Source of the DNA: Nitrospira sp.
GTDB taxonomy: Bacteria; Nitrospirota; Nitrospiria; Nitrospirales; Nitrospiraceae
Direction: 5' to 3'
DNA: 10,000 nucleotides
Assembly (NCBI GenBank): GCA_020216985.1
Contig: JAIWOH010000040.1
Coordinates: 1 to 10,000 of the forward strand
Part shown: piece by piece, positions 1 to 6,796 of the stretch
Numbering within the stretch: position 1 is the first letter of the stretch
Layout: each line of letters starts with the position of its first letter
The notes under the pieces: model-generated
Told to the model about the DNA's origin: nothing
What the model saw: only the letters and a program-made list of their open reading frames with translations
Databases searched by the model: none
Translations under genes and position numbers: made by a program

Positions 1-199
1 CGCCGATTTTCGTTTTGTACATCGAATAGTCTTGGGGCATCGCTTTCGGCGCCGCCGACTGAGTTTCGGACGTCACGGATTTCGCAAGTTCTTTGAGCTT
101 GCTCGCCTTGTACGACTCATAGACCAGCATGCCGATCAGTCCAAAAAACGACGCAAAGACAAAAATGATCGATCCATACAACACGCCTCTATTTTCCAC
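1..199 (-). CDS. Single-helix membrane protein, 3' end outside the window
   Basis: This is the last visible gene of the minus-strand operon and it runs off the left edge after 66 codons. The start is a GTG at 199-197, preceded by a GGCGGGGGA purine-rich Shine-Dalgarno stretch about 7 nt upstream. It lies 17 nt after the stop of the previous gene. An ATG at 204-202 is in another frame. The translation has a short polar N-terminus, one hydrophobic helix at about residues 7-27 (YGSIIFVFASFFGLIGMLVY), then a basic, helix-prone stretch (KASKLKELAK) and a Ser/Thr/Ala/Pro-rich tail. This resembles a small membrane-anchored subunit or assembly factor with a cytoplasmic tail. I do not recognise a family. 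Position and spacing suggest co-expression with the bd-like oxidase; any link to that enzyme is inference. Confidence 0.6.
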   Translation of the reverse strand, partial: MENRGVLYGSIIFVFASFFGLIGMLVYESYKASKLKELAKSVTSETQSAAPKAMPQDYSMYKTKIG

Positions 200-216
200 G
201 CCATTTCCCCCGCCGT

Positions 217-618
217 TTACGGTTGCGGCACCGACGGCTCGGTACGATCCGACGAAGCCTTCCTGGCCGCACGAAAATCCAGCAGCATCGACACTTGGAC
301 ACCGAGGAATCCGCCCATCGCGGCGCCCGCGCCCGCGCCCACCCAAATCCTCTCAACGCCCGCTACCAACCATGCCAACGCTCCTCCCAGTAGCGTTCCC
401 GTCATAATGCTCACAAGAAACCGGCGCCCGCCCAAAAAGCCGACGACACCGCCCAGCAACAACCCCACCAGAATGGCGACGGGCAACGCTCCCCACCCCA
501 TGACCATCCCGATCAGAGTTCCGACGGTCCCCATCACCGCCATTCCCAAAAGAATGTCCAGGACTTTCCCCATCGGCATCGCTCGGACTCGTTGACTCAT
601 CGATCTTGACTCGCTCAT
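217..618 (-). CDS. Gly-rich four-helix membrane protein of unknown function
   Basis: The gene encodes 133 aa. Its ATG follows directly on the TAA of the DUF3047 gene (TAAATG), so the two are probably translationally coupled. A second ATG at residue 7 is an alternative start. After a basic N-terminus (about residues 1-18) come four hydrophobic segments at about 19-41, 45-62, 67-86 and 92-113. They are unusually rich in small residues, with GxxxG-like spacing such as [14 protein letters not shown] at 93-106, which favours tight helix packing. The C-terminal 20 residues are polar. Glycine-zipper-like membrane proteins occur in many unrelated families and I cannot name this one. It lies downstream of the bd-like oxidase gene in the same transcription direction. 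A structural or assembly role in that complex is possible but unproven. Confidence 0.75.
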   Translation of the reverse strand: MSESRSMSQRVRAMPMGKVLDILLGMAVMGTVGTLIGMVMGWGALPVAILVGLLLGGVVGFLGGRRFLVSIMTGTLLGGALAWLVAGVERIWVGAGAGAAMGGFLGVQVSMLLDFRAARKASSDRTEPSVPQP

Positions 619-1299
619 TTATTTTCCCGGAAGCGCCATCAGCGGACCGATATCAATCTCGACACCGGGTCCCGCCACAATCGAGATCCCCCATGCCTTT
701 GCCGCAGGTTCATGCCCATGAATCTTCTTGAAATCTTCGTACACGTTCACGCGCTCCTCGAACCACTGTCCCAGCATCGCGGTCCCGCTTTGGACCACGA
801 GTTCGGACCCGCTGAACATTCCTCCCTCGGTGAGCGTCCCTTCTGGCTTCGAGGGGCTCCAGACGTATTTCGTGAAGACCGGAATAAACAGAAGATCAGT
901 ATCAAGCGAAGCATAGACGGCGGCGAGAGGTTCGGTTCCCGTCGGCGCCTTCAATAATCGCCATCGCCAGGTCAAGACCGGATAGGCTTTGGGGTCCCAA
1001 TCGATCTTCTTTTTTTTGATCCGTTGCCCCGCGTCCTTCGCCGACAAAAAGACGTCGCCGTTCTCCGATTGAACTTTGTAGGCCTCGCGACCTTTTGCTT
1101 TGCTCCGTTGGTTTTCGTGTTCCCAATGCGAAGGAAACCCGTCGGCATCTTTCGCTTTGAAATCTTCCAAGATCAGGACTTGACCTTCCGCCAGACCGAA
1201 GCCGGGCCAGGAGGTAAATCCGATCACCACAAGTGTGATGACCATGGTTCGAATCGGCACGTTCCATCGCATCAGCTTGCCCCTCTCCGTCTTTTTCAT
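619..1299 (-). CDS. Exported DUF3047 family protein
   Basis: The gene encodes 226 aa. Its ATG overlaps the stop of the oxidase gene by one base (TAATG), the usual sign of coupled translation. The N-terminus carries a signal sequence: basic n-region, hydrophobic core at about 18-30, and a likely cleavage after GLA at residue 37. A second in-frame ATG at 1272 (residue 10) has its own GAGAGGGG ribosome-binding stretch and would give a more standard 28-residue signal peptide, so the start is uncertain. The mature part has the DUF3047 pattern as I know it: an early F-x-x-x-D-A-D-G-F-P-S-x-W segment, the YPVLTWRWRL block at 106-115, VYASLD at 128-133, KYVW at 144-147 and ERVNVYEDF at 182-190. The family's usual C-terminal Asp-rich DxDNT-type segment is not evident; VAGPGVEIDIG stands there instead. 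The fold is thought to be a beta-sandwich of unknown role, acting in the periplasm. Confidence 0.85.
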   Translation of the reverse strand: MKKTERGKLMRWNVPIRTMVITLVVIGFTSWPGFGLAEGQVLILEDFKAKDADGFPSHWEHENQRSKAKGREAYKVQSENGDVFLSAKDAGQRIKKKKIDWDPKAYPVLTWRWRLLKAPTGTEPLAAVYASLDTDLLFIPVFTKYVWSPSKPEGTLTEGGMFSGSELVVQSGTAMLGQWFEERVNVYEDFKKIHGHEPAAKAWGISIVAGPGVEIDIGPLMALPGK

Positions 1300-3179
1300 T
1301 AGGCTTCCGGCGAAGAGACCGGCGACAACAGCGGCGCATTCGTATTATGACGCTCTTCGCCCATCACCGGTCGCCGACCCCATTGACACATCCAAAAAAG
1401 AACCAGCACCGCTCCCCAAAAGACCACCATGTTCAACGTCACCATTTTCGCGGCGAACGCCAGGTCCGGAGTGAACGCCCAGGGCGACACGTCGGCCATC
1501 ACTTCGCTCACGTGCCACGCCAACCGTCCGGATGAGCGAATATAGCCCATCAGCCCCATCACCCAACTGAAAGCCGCCGCCATGGCGAACAGCACGACCA
1601 TGCCCCGCGCCGGAATCTTGCCCCATTGGATTGGCCCATGAACGATCGACCCCTTCAGCATGGCGCGATTGATCAACAATCCGACGACGATGACCGTAAA
1701 AGTCGTGAGCGCTTGCGGCGCCGACAATCCCACGCGAACGTTCGCCGGCAAGTAGAAGCCGTAAATCGACAGCCCCACGACGTTCACGAGACCGACCCCG
1801 AACAACACGGCAATGATGATATTGCCCGTCGTCACCCACGGCACCGTCATGGTTCGATTCGCCCGTCGCATGTACAAGAAGCTGAGGGCGGTGCAGAGCA
1901 GAATGACGTTGATGGCTCCGTTCTTGGACGACATGACTCCATAGTTTCCGATGACCGGATGCTGCGCGCCGCCCATCGCCTTCACCTCTCCCGCCGACAC
2001 AAGAAGCGTATGCGGAGTCAGCCAAATAAACAGCGCCAACAGGAGCCCCCCGAACACCAATTGATAATAGGGTTGATACCGCTCCGCTCCCTTCAGCCGC
2101 GCCATGCCTTGCCAGATGTAATAATTGATGCCCAAAAAGAGAGCTCCGATCAGCAACGCCTGCACGACAAACATCCACGTCAGGAGCCCCCCCATCATAG
2201 TCACGCCCATGGTCTGCCGAAACGCGAAGACCGACCGCATCAGCCAATACCCGGCGATCGGCATGGGCAACAACGCACACACAGTCACGAAGAGAAAAAC
2301 GTACCCCACCCAATCGAAATAGGCCCGTTCCTCGGTCGTCTTTGCGGTAAAGAACCGGTAGCAGGCGTACGCCAACACGACCGCTCCGCCGGACATGATG
2401 TCGGCCAGAAACCGATGCACGTTGAGCGGATTCCAGAGGACGGAATGCAGCAAATGCCACCCGTTCCCAAGAAATCGGCCTTGAGCATCCACGCCGGCCG
2501 GCGCCATCATGAACGCCGACCAGGCATTCGCCAGCAGCAACAGAGCGGTCCCCACGACGTTCGTCGCCACCCCGATGGCCGCGTGCACCCATTTCATGCC
2601 CCGCTCGGTCATCCGGTCCCAACTATAATAATAAAGGATCAGGAGCACAGACTCGACCACGAACACGGCGGCATACGCTGGCATAAACGATTTGAAGGTT
2701 CCACCCATATAGGTCATGAAACTCGGATACAGCCCGATAAACATCGCGAGCATCAGACTTCCGATGACGGCGGTCACGGAGAGCGCCAACACCGCCACTT
2801 TCGCCAAATCCCTCGCCAAGCCGTCATATCTGAGCGACAGCGCCGGTTTGGAGGTCATCAATCCCAGAAATTCCAGCAAGGCGCAAAAGAGCGGCAACGC
2901 CAACACAAACCCGCCGAAATACGTGTGTTGCTGAGTCACAAACCACACCAGCGCCCGGCTGTCGAAGGAGCCGATCTGCGGGTACGCCGTTTCATGAGGC
3001 GCAGGCGCGGCGGGACCTTGCGGCACGCCGGGCGTGTTGAAATAGACGTCCAGCGCCCCCTCGGCCAAGGAAGCCCCTTCCATGCAGACGAACCCCAGCA
3101 AGGCGACCAGTGTCGCAACGACTCCTATCAGCTCGAGCGCCACCCGTTTCTCTCGTCGCAAACGATCCCGAACAACCAT
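1299..3179 (-). CDS. Divergent cytochrome bd-like oxidase, CydA-related subunit
   Basis: This 626-aa membrane protein has about 14 predicted helices, against about 9 and 450-520 aa in standard CydA. Homology shows in H85 (FVTQQHTYFGG), which matches the E. coli His19 heme ligand; in E176 within ESVLLILYYYSWDRM, which matches Glu107 and the FGWDR motif; in ANAWSAFMMAPAG, which matches VANGWMQNPIA; in NPLNVHRF; and in GRLAWHVSEVM at 551-561, which matches GRQPWAIGEVL. By hand alignment three key residues differ. Glu99 is replaced by Ala168, the low-spin heme ligand His186 by Ala259 (with H255 one helical turn earlier), and Glu445 by Leu543. Further His residues (242, 245, 390, 407, 514, 556) are potential new ligands. 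It lacks CxxCH, so no c-type heme. The start has an AAAGGTG ribosome-binding site and lies 2 nt after the previous stop. It is presumably an inner-membrane terminal oxidase or related electron carrier. Nitrospira genomes are known to encode such bd-like proteins; which subfamily this is I cannot tell. Confidence 0.85.
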   Translation of the reverse strand: MVVRDRLRREKRVALELIGVVATLVALLGFVCMEGASLAEGALDVYFNTPGVPQGPAAPAPHETAYPQIGSFDSRALVWFVTQQHTYFGGFVLALPLFCALLEFLGLMTSKPALSLRYDGLARDLAKVAVLALSVTAVIGSLMLAMFIGLYPSFMTYMGGTFKSFMPAYAAVFVVESVLLILYYYSWDRMTERGMKWVHAAIGVATNVVGTALLLLANAWSAFMMAPAGVDAQGRFLGNGWHLLHSVLWNPLNVHRFLADIMSGGAVVLAYACYRFFTAKTTEERAYFDWVGYVFLFVTVCALLPMPIAGYWLMRSVFAFRQTMGVTMMGGLLTWMFVVQALLIGALFLGINYYIWQGMARLKGAERYQPYYQLVFGGLLLALFIWLTPHTLLVSAGEVKAMGGAQHPVIGNYGVMSSKNGAINVILLCTALSFLYMRRANRTMTVPWVTTGNIIIAVLFGVGLVNVVGLSIYGFYLPANVRVGLSAPQALTTFTVIVVGLLINRAMLKGSIVHGPIQWGKIPARGMVVLFAMAAAFSWVMGLMGYIRSSGRLAWHVSEVMADVSPWAFTPDLAFAAKMVTLNMVVFWGAVLVLFWMCQWGRRPVMGEERHNTNAPLLSPVSSPEA

Positions 3180-3180
3180 G

Positions 3181-4233
3181 CTACACCTTTGATCCAGGAG
3201 CAGTCGGCATCGGCGTGCTCACATGTTTTGCTTTTCCAAGAATGCCCATCACAAAAGGACACCGGAGCAGGGCTTCATCGATTCTTTGCCCCTGCTGCTC
3301 TTCCACGTGCCGGCGATGTCCCAAATAGTATCCGTAGAGCGCCATCATTCCGCCCACGAATCCTCCGCCGGCGACGGAAAAACCGGGGGCCATGGTCGGC
3401 CATTGCACGACAAACAGGCCGACGCCCGTCGCGACCAAATAATAGGTGGACGAAAAAGCAAGCCCCGGCCACCACCAATACTTGAAGAGTTCGGATACGC
3501 TTGTCGCGGAGAATCGCGCCGTCCATGAGGCGCGTCCGTTCATACCGCCGAAATAGGCGCACAAGGTGATCGCACCTCCCAGCAACGCGACGGCGAGCAA
3601 TTGCACGATGATCGCCTGCTGTCCCATGACCACGTGATCGAGGGACGCGGCCGCCGCGCCGATCACCGATCCGGCCGCCACCCAGAGACCGACCTGAACC
3701 GCGCGGCTCCTTATCATGTCTCGCAACGGCGCTCCGTCGGGGAACGTGGGAAACGGTCTCCCCATCGCGGCCATCCGGCGCACATGGCCGATCTCAAACG
3801 CATCCCGCGCCACCGACGTGCAAGCGACCATGATCGCCATCATGGCGGGACCATCCGGATGTTGCAGATAGTCGTAGCCCACCATCCACAACAGCGCCAA
3901 CACCAGCAGCGAGAGCTGCGCGCCGTAGACCGCTCCGATCCAGAAAGCCATCCACGCGAGAACACGTCCGCCGTCTTGGCGGGCAATCACCCCCCAAGAG
4001 GCGGATCGCCCGATCCGATAAGCGAACAGGGCCGTTGCCATTGCGATCAGACTGCTCAACAAGAGCAATGTCAGCGGCTCCGCAATCGACACCAGGTGTT
4101 TGGCCACACGATACACCGCGAAGGCGACCAAGCCCGGCACAAGCATGATCAGCCGTTTCCGTTTTCGGACGGACTCCTCCGTCACAGCCAGGCTTAAGCT
4201 GGGAAGCACTCGCAAGGCCATCCGATGCAACAT
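3181..4233 (-). CDS. Polytopic membrane protein of unknown family in the oxidase operon
   Basis: The gene encodes 350 aa from ATG 4233, preceded by a GGCGGGGGAAAG ribosome-binding stretch. The open frame extends upstream to 4482, but that part overlaps the coding sequence of the PCP_red gene and reads as low-complexity Gly/Arg/Asp, so I reject it. After a basic N-terminus (VRKRKR at 22-27) there are seven or eight hydrophobic segments, at about 28-45, 53-74, 91-120, 127-141, 180-198, 205-228, 252-278 and 285-305. Between them is a conserved-looking polar block, ARDAFEIGHVRRM (142-154), followed by a Pro-rich loop GRPFPTFPDGAP. The C-terminus is polar and basic. Its stop is separated by one base from the ATG of the bd-like oxidase gene, so the two proteins are probably made together. 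No family is recognised. Its size is close to CydB, but I see no CydB signature; a partner or quinone-handling subunit is a guess. Confidence 0.75.
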   Translation of the reverse strand: MLHRMALRVLPSLSLAVTEESVRKRKRLIMLVPGLVAFAVYRVAKHLVSIAEPLTLLLLSSLIAMATALFAYRIGRSASWGVIARQDGGRVLAWMAFWIGAVYGAQLSLLVLALLWMVGYDYLQHPDGPAMMAIMVACTSVARDAFEIGHVRRMAAMGRPFPTFPDGAPLRDMIRSRAVQVGLWVAAGSVIGAAAASLDHVVMGQQAIIVQLLAVALLGGAITLCAYFGGMNGRASWTARFSATSVSELFKYWWWPGLAFSSTYYLVATGVGLFVVQWPTMAPGFSVAGGGFVGGMMALYGYYLGHRRHVEEQQGQRIDEALLRCPFVMGILGKAKHVSTPMPTAPGSKV

Positions 4234-4310
4234 CTTTCCCCCGCCGAACGTGACGCTTGAGGAGAGAAGCGGACCATGAGTCGCACATTTCTGCGCAACG
4301 TCTCCGCTTC

Positions 4311-4805
4311 CTACGTCCGCTGAGCTCCCATTCCAAAATACTTCGCCTTGACCTCTTCCATCAGCGACACGGTCACGACATTCATCCCTCGCTCGACCGC
4401 CGTCCGTTCCAGCTCGACCTTCGCCATCGCCCGCACGGCGGCCGGCACTTTTCCCAATCGTCGTTCCGCTTCCGGCTCCCATTCGATCCGCTCTTCGGAC
4501 GACGGGTTGAGCAGCCAGTCATAAGTAATAACCCTTGCTTCTCGGGCTCTGGCCCGCTCTTCCGCTTCCCGCCGAACGAGTGGCGCCAGGTACGGCGGCA
4601 TTCGGTCCAACCGATGCAGCGCCTCGTCCGTCCACATCAATCGATCGACCAATCCGCCGATGTTACCCGCCGGCACGTCAACGCCCACCTTCAGTCCGCA
4701 CCCGCGACATTCGGATCGAATAAACCACTGGGCAGCTCCATCTTCGCAAGCCCGCTCCTCAATCCCCTCCGTGTGCATCCACCGCCCACAGCCGCAGGTC
4801 AACAT
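4311..4805 (-). CDS. Cys-cluster protein with two PCP_red-like repeats
   Basis: This is a soluble 164-aa protein. The N-terminus has cysteines at 4, 6, 20, 33 and 36 (CGC, then ECRGC), in a zinc-ribbon-like or metal-binding arrangement. The C-terminal part (about 109-158, starting WEPEAERRLGKVPAAVR and continuing to the VVTVSLMEEVK segment) matches the PCP_red domain (Pfam PF08369). That domain is known from the C-terminus of the light-independent protochlorophyllide reductase B subunit and also occurs in small stand-alone proteins of non-phototrophs. A second, diverged copy appears to precede it at about 58-100 (WTDEALHRLDRMPPYLAP, then VITYDWL); aligned without gaps the two copies share about 12 of 42 positions. 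The ATG has little Shine-Dalgarno and overlaps the end of a short upstream ORF by 7 nt. No chlorophyll genes are in the window, so a redox or assembly role for the membrane complex is more likely than pigment synthesis. The function is unknown. Confidence 0.8.
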   Translation of the reverse strand: MLTCGCGRWMHTEGIEERACEDGAAQWFIRSECRGCGLKVGVDVPAGNIGGLVDRLMWTDEALHRLDRMPPYLAPLVRREAEERARAREARVITYDWLLNPSSEERIEWEPEAERRLGKVPAAVRAMAKVELERTAVERGMNVVTVSLMEEVKAKYFGMGAQRT

Positions 4806-4918
4806 CGTCCGGTATCCGCCGTTTGCTTTCGAAGCAACGACCGCAAGACTCGACTCGCAGTCGAACCCCCAACTCGCTCAACGGCCCTGCGCCGTCGCTT
4901 CGCCGCAATGCTTCTCAT
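4799..4918 (-). CDS. Possible 39-aa Arg-rich small protein bridging two operon genes
   Basis: A short open frame of 39 codons fills the space between the DUF420 and PCP_red genes. Its ATG overlaps the DUF420 stop as ATGA, with a GGGAAA purine stretch about 7 nt upstream, and its TGA lies 7 nt inside the start of the PCP_red gene. The peptide begins MRSIAAKRRRRAVERV and ends KQTADTGRC. It has about ten arginines, no hydrophobic segment and no recognised motif. The neat overlaps at both ends suggest translation, either to make a small basic protein or simply to carry ribosomes to the poorly equipped start of the next gene. A chance open frame of this length is also quite possible. Confidence 0.4.
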   Translation of the reverse strand: MRSIAAKRRRRAVERVGGSTASRVLRSLLRKQTADTGRC

Positions 4919-5628
4919 CCGATTTTCCCGGGATAGAGAATGTACAACATCGTGTAGGTGAAGCTCCCGGTCACGAACAACACGCAGTAGATTACCATGG
5001 TGAACCGGCCGAGCGCCCGATGTCGCTGAGCTCCGTCCGGCCATATCCGTTGAATCGCCATCTCCATCAGCAAAACCACCGTAAAGATGAGCATGAACGC
5101 GATCCAGACACTGGACCTCCGCATTGAAAGGCGGTCTGTCAGGTGCAGATAGAGAAGATACGTTCCTATCAAGCCGCCGACGGCGGTCCACAGCTTGGCG
5201 ATCGCACCCCATGAAGCTTGCCTGGGGCCGGCTTTCAGCCGCCGTTTTCCGCCGACAAACGTTTGGACTCGAAAGCCGAGGACAATGAGATACACCGCCA
5301 TGATAAGACCGACAATGACGAGGGTAATATGAAGAATCAGCACGGGGACAAACACGCGGTCGTACAGTTCCTGAGAACCGCCGAACCCTTCTTTCCCCTC
5401 GAACGCCAAGACGCCGAGCTGGCGAAACAGATAATAGACCACAAAGAAACCGGCCATGGAGATCATGCCGCCCAACATCAACCAGTGGTGCGCATCGGTG
5501 TGTTGCTTGCGAGCCTGCACCCATCCGACGATGAACAAAACGGTAAAGAGCGTCGCCATCAATTGGCTCAAGTCCGCCCCCACCGTGGCATGTGTGCCAA
5601 AAAATCCAGACTCCCGCAGCCAATCCAT
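4915..5628 (-). CDS. DUF420 family membrane protein
   Basis: The gene encodes 237 aa with about six hydrophobic segments, at roughly 20-38, 50-70, 93-117, 146-163, 173-195 and 208-232. The DUF420 pattern is clear: KQHTDAHHWLMLGG at 41-54 followed by GFFVVYYLFRQ, a helix carrying LILHITLVIVG (H100), and the C-terminal RHRALGRFTMVIYCVLFVTG block (H203) ending in an aromatic-rich helix. The histidines at 43, 47, 48, 100 and 203 are of the type conserved in the family and could bind heme or metal. DUF420 proteins, including the CtaM group, are linked in several bacteria to terminal oxidase assembly, which fits its place in this operon. It is longer than the usual 130-190 aa; the extra part is the loop after helix two (FEGKEGFGG) and the basic linker at 119-140. 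The ATG has an AGAGAG purine stretch upstream. Its stop overlaps the next small ORF. Confidence 0.85.
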   Translation of the reverse strand: MDWLRESGFFGTHATVGADLSQLMATLFTVLFIVGWVQARKQHTDAHHWLMLGGMISMAGFFVVYYLFRQLGVLAFEGKEGFGGSQELYDRVFVPVLILHITLVIVGLIMAVYLIVLGFRVQTFVGGKRRLKAGPRQASWGAIAKLWTAVGGLIGTYLLYLHLTDRLSMRRSSVWIAFMLIFTVVLLMEMAIQRIWPDGAQRHRALGRFTMVIYCVLFVTGSFTYTMLYILYPGKIG

Positions 5629-5713
5629 CGTCGGCTCTCTCTCGTCAGATCGTTCGCCGCCTGCTTCGGTTCAAAGCACCAGGCTTATTCGTTGCCGCGT
5701 CGCATGCCATACG

Positions 5714-6703
5714 TCAGATCGCCCGACTCTTGACGCCCTGGACGACAGCCGTTTTTTCCAACTCCGTGATATCGGCAAACCCGGCCTTCGTCATCCATCT
5801 CACCGCATCACTGCATCGATAACAACTCCCGGCCTGAGTGTTCACCAGGATGTGCACGGCGAACGCCGTCGTCCATGCGGGACCGGTTCCGGCTTCATTA
5901 AGGAAACGATCCTTGATGACCAATCGCCCTTGGGGGGCGAGGTGCGCAAATGCTTTTTCGACCAACGCTTCGTTCGCTTCATCGGTCTGGTAATGCAACA
6001 CGTCGGACATCAACACGACGTCGTAGGGGCCGCCGAGAGGGTCCCGGTTAAAATCGCCGGGAAGCAGGGCAATCCGCGAGGCCAACCCTCTTTCTTTTAC
6101 CGTCTTCTCAGTCAGTCGGAGCGTGGTCGGAAGGTCGAACACCGTCGCGGTCAAATCAGGATACACTTCGCAAAACGCGATCGCGTTCGTTCCGGCCCCT
6201 CCCCCCAAATCCAACAGACGAACAGGCCCGCTCAATCCAAGGCGTCTCGCCAATTCCGGGCCGCTCTGCTGGCCGATTCGATCCAATACGGCCAAGACGT
6301 TGCCGCCTAATTCCGGATCGGTCTCGAACACGTGTCGATCGACCGCCCGCCTCCCCGTGCGAACGGTTTCTTCCAACTTGCCCCAATTGTTCCATTCCGC
6401 GTCATGAAGCAGCAGCAAGTGCCCCACATAGTGGGGCGACCCTGTAACAAGATGCTTGTCCGCGACCGACGAATTGCCATATCGATCGCCTTCTTTGGTG
6501 AGTAATTTCATGGCCACAAGGGCGTTCAGCAAAAGGCGGAGCGTCGGTTCATGGGCGCCGATCAGGCCTGCGACTTCACCGGCGGTTTTGGGCGTGCCGT
6601 CCAGTGCGGAAAACACGTTCAACGTCACCGCGGTCAATAAAATTTTCGTTTCCCAGTAGTAGCCGAGTTGAAAAATCTCGGCGAGCGAAAGCTCTCGCGA
6701 CAC
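5714..6703 (-). CDS. SAM-dependent O-methyltransferase-like protein (COMT/hydroxyneurosporene type)
   Basis: The gene encodes 329 aa, the usual length for the small-molecule O-methyltransferase family that includes caffeate, acetylserotonin and hydroxyneurosporene methyltransferases. The N-terminal half (about 8-95) is a helical, winged-helix-like dimerisation domain with TAGEVAGLIGAHEPTLRLLLNAL. The C-terminal Rossmann domain has the SAM motif LLDLGGGAGT at 163-172, the acidic VFDLP at 188-192, PGDF at 215-218 and SDVLHYQTDE at 233-242. H237 there aligns with the catalytic histidine of plant O-methyltransferases. The start is a GTG at 6703 with a strong GGGGAG ribosome-binding site 4 nt upstream. 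This is the first gene of the candidate operon; 85 nt separate it from DUF420. The substrate is not visible from sequence. A quinone, heme or other membrane cofactor is an attractive guess given the neighbours, but only a guess. Confidence 0.82.
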   Translation of the reverse strand: MSRELSLAEIFQLGYYWETKILLTAVTLNVFSALDGTPKTAGEVAGLIGAHEPTLRLLLNALVAMKLLTKEGDRYGNSSVADKHLVTGSPHYVGHLLLLHDAEWNNWGKLEETVRTGRRAVDRHVFETDPELGGNVLAVLDRIGQQSGPELARRLGLSGPVRLLDLGGGAGTNAIAFCEVYPDLTATVFDLPTTLRLTEKTVKERGLASRIALLPGDFNRDPLGGPYDVVLMSDVLHYQTDEANEALVEKAFAHLAPQGRLVIKDRFLNEAGTGPAWTTAFAVHILVNTQAGSCYRCSDAVRWMTKAGFADITELEKTAVVQGVKSRAI

Positions 6704-6741
6704 ACGTCTCCCCTGTCACCAGAATGCCGGAGAAAGAAAGG

Positions 6742-6771
6742 ATCTTACCGAGATCGGAAATCGAAAGGCAA
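6742..6771 (-). promoter_or_regulatory. Candidate sigma70-type promoter of the methyltransferase-oxidase operon
   Basis: On the minus strand a TTGCCT box (6771-6766, 4 of 6 matches to -35) and a TAAGAT box (6747-6742, 4 of 6 to -10) are separated by 18 bp. Transcription would start near 6735, giving a leader of about 32 nt before the GTG. The position is sensible, between the terminator of the upstream gene and the first gene of the operon. The match is modest, so this is a prediction only. Confidence 0.35.
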
Positions 6772-6796
6772 GGAGCGAGGGGACCCGATTTCCCGC

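Noticed and set aside
1626..3485. A 619-codon plus-strand open frame opposite the oxidase gene
   Set aside because: It is antisense to a protein with clear membrane helices and bd motifs. Its own translation is a His/Arg/Gln-rich run without domains, as expected from the mirror of Leu/Val/Met-rich coding sequence.
4234..4482. N-terminal extension of the 350-aa membrane protein to 4482
   Set aside because: It overlaps the PCP_red gene in another frame, has low-complexity Gly/Arg/Asp composition, and the ATG at 4233 has a good ribosome-binding stretch.
5629..5713. A 21-codon open frame (starting MACDAATNKPG) between methyltransferase and DUF420 genes
   Set aside because: Too short, no Shine-Dalgarno and no overlap with neighbours to support translation.
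1299..6703. Search for c-type heme motifs (CxxCH) and iron-sulfur cysteine patterns in the oxidase operon proteins
   Set aside because: No CxxCH was seen. The only cysteine cluster is the CxC/CxxC of the PCP_red protein, which looks more like a zinc ribbon than a cluster-binding motif.
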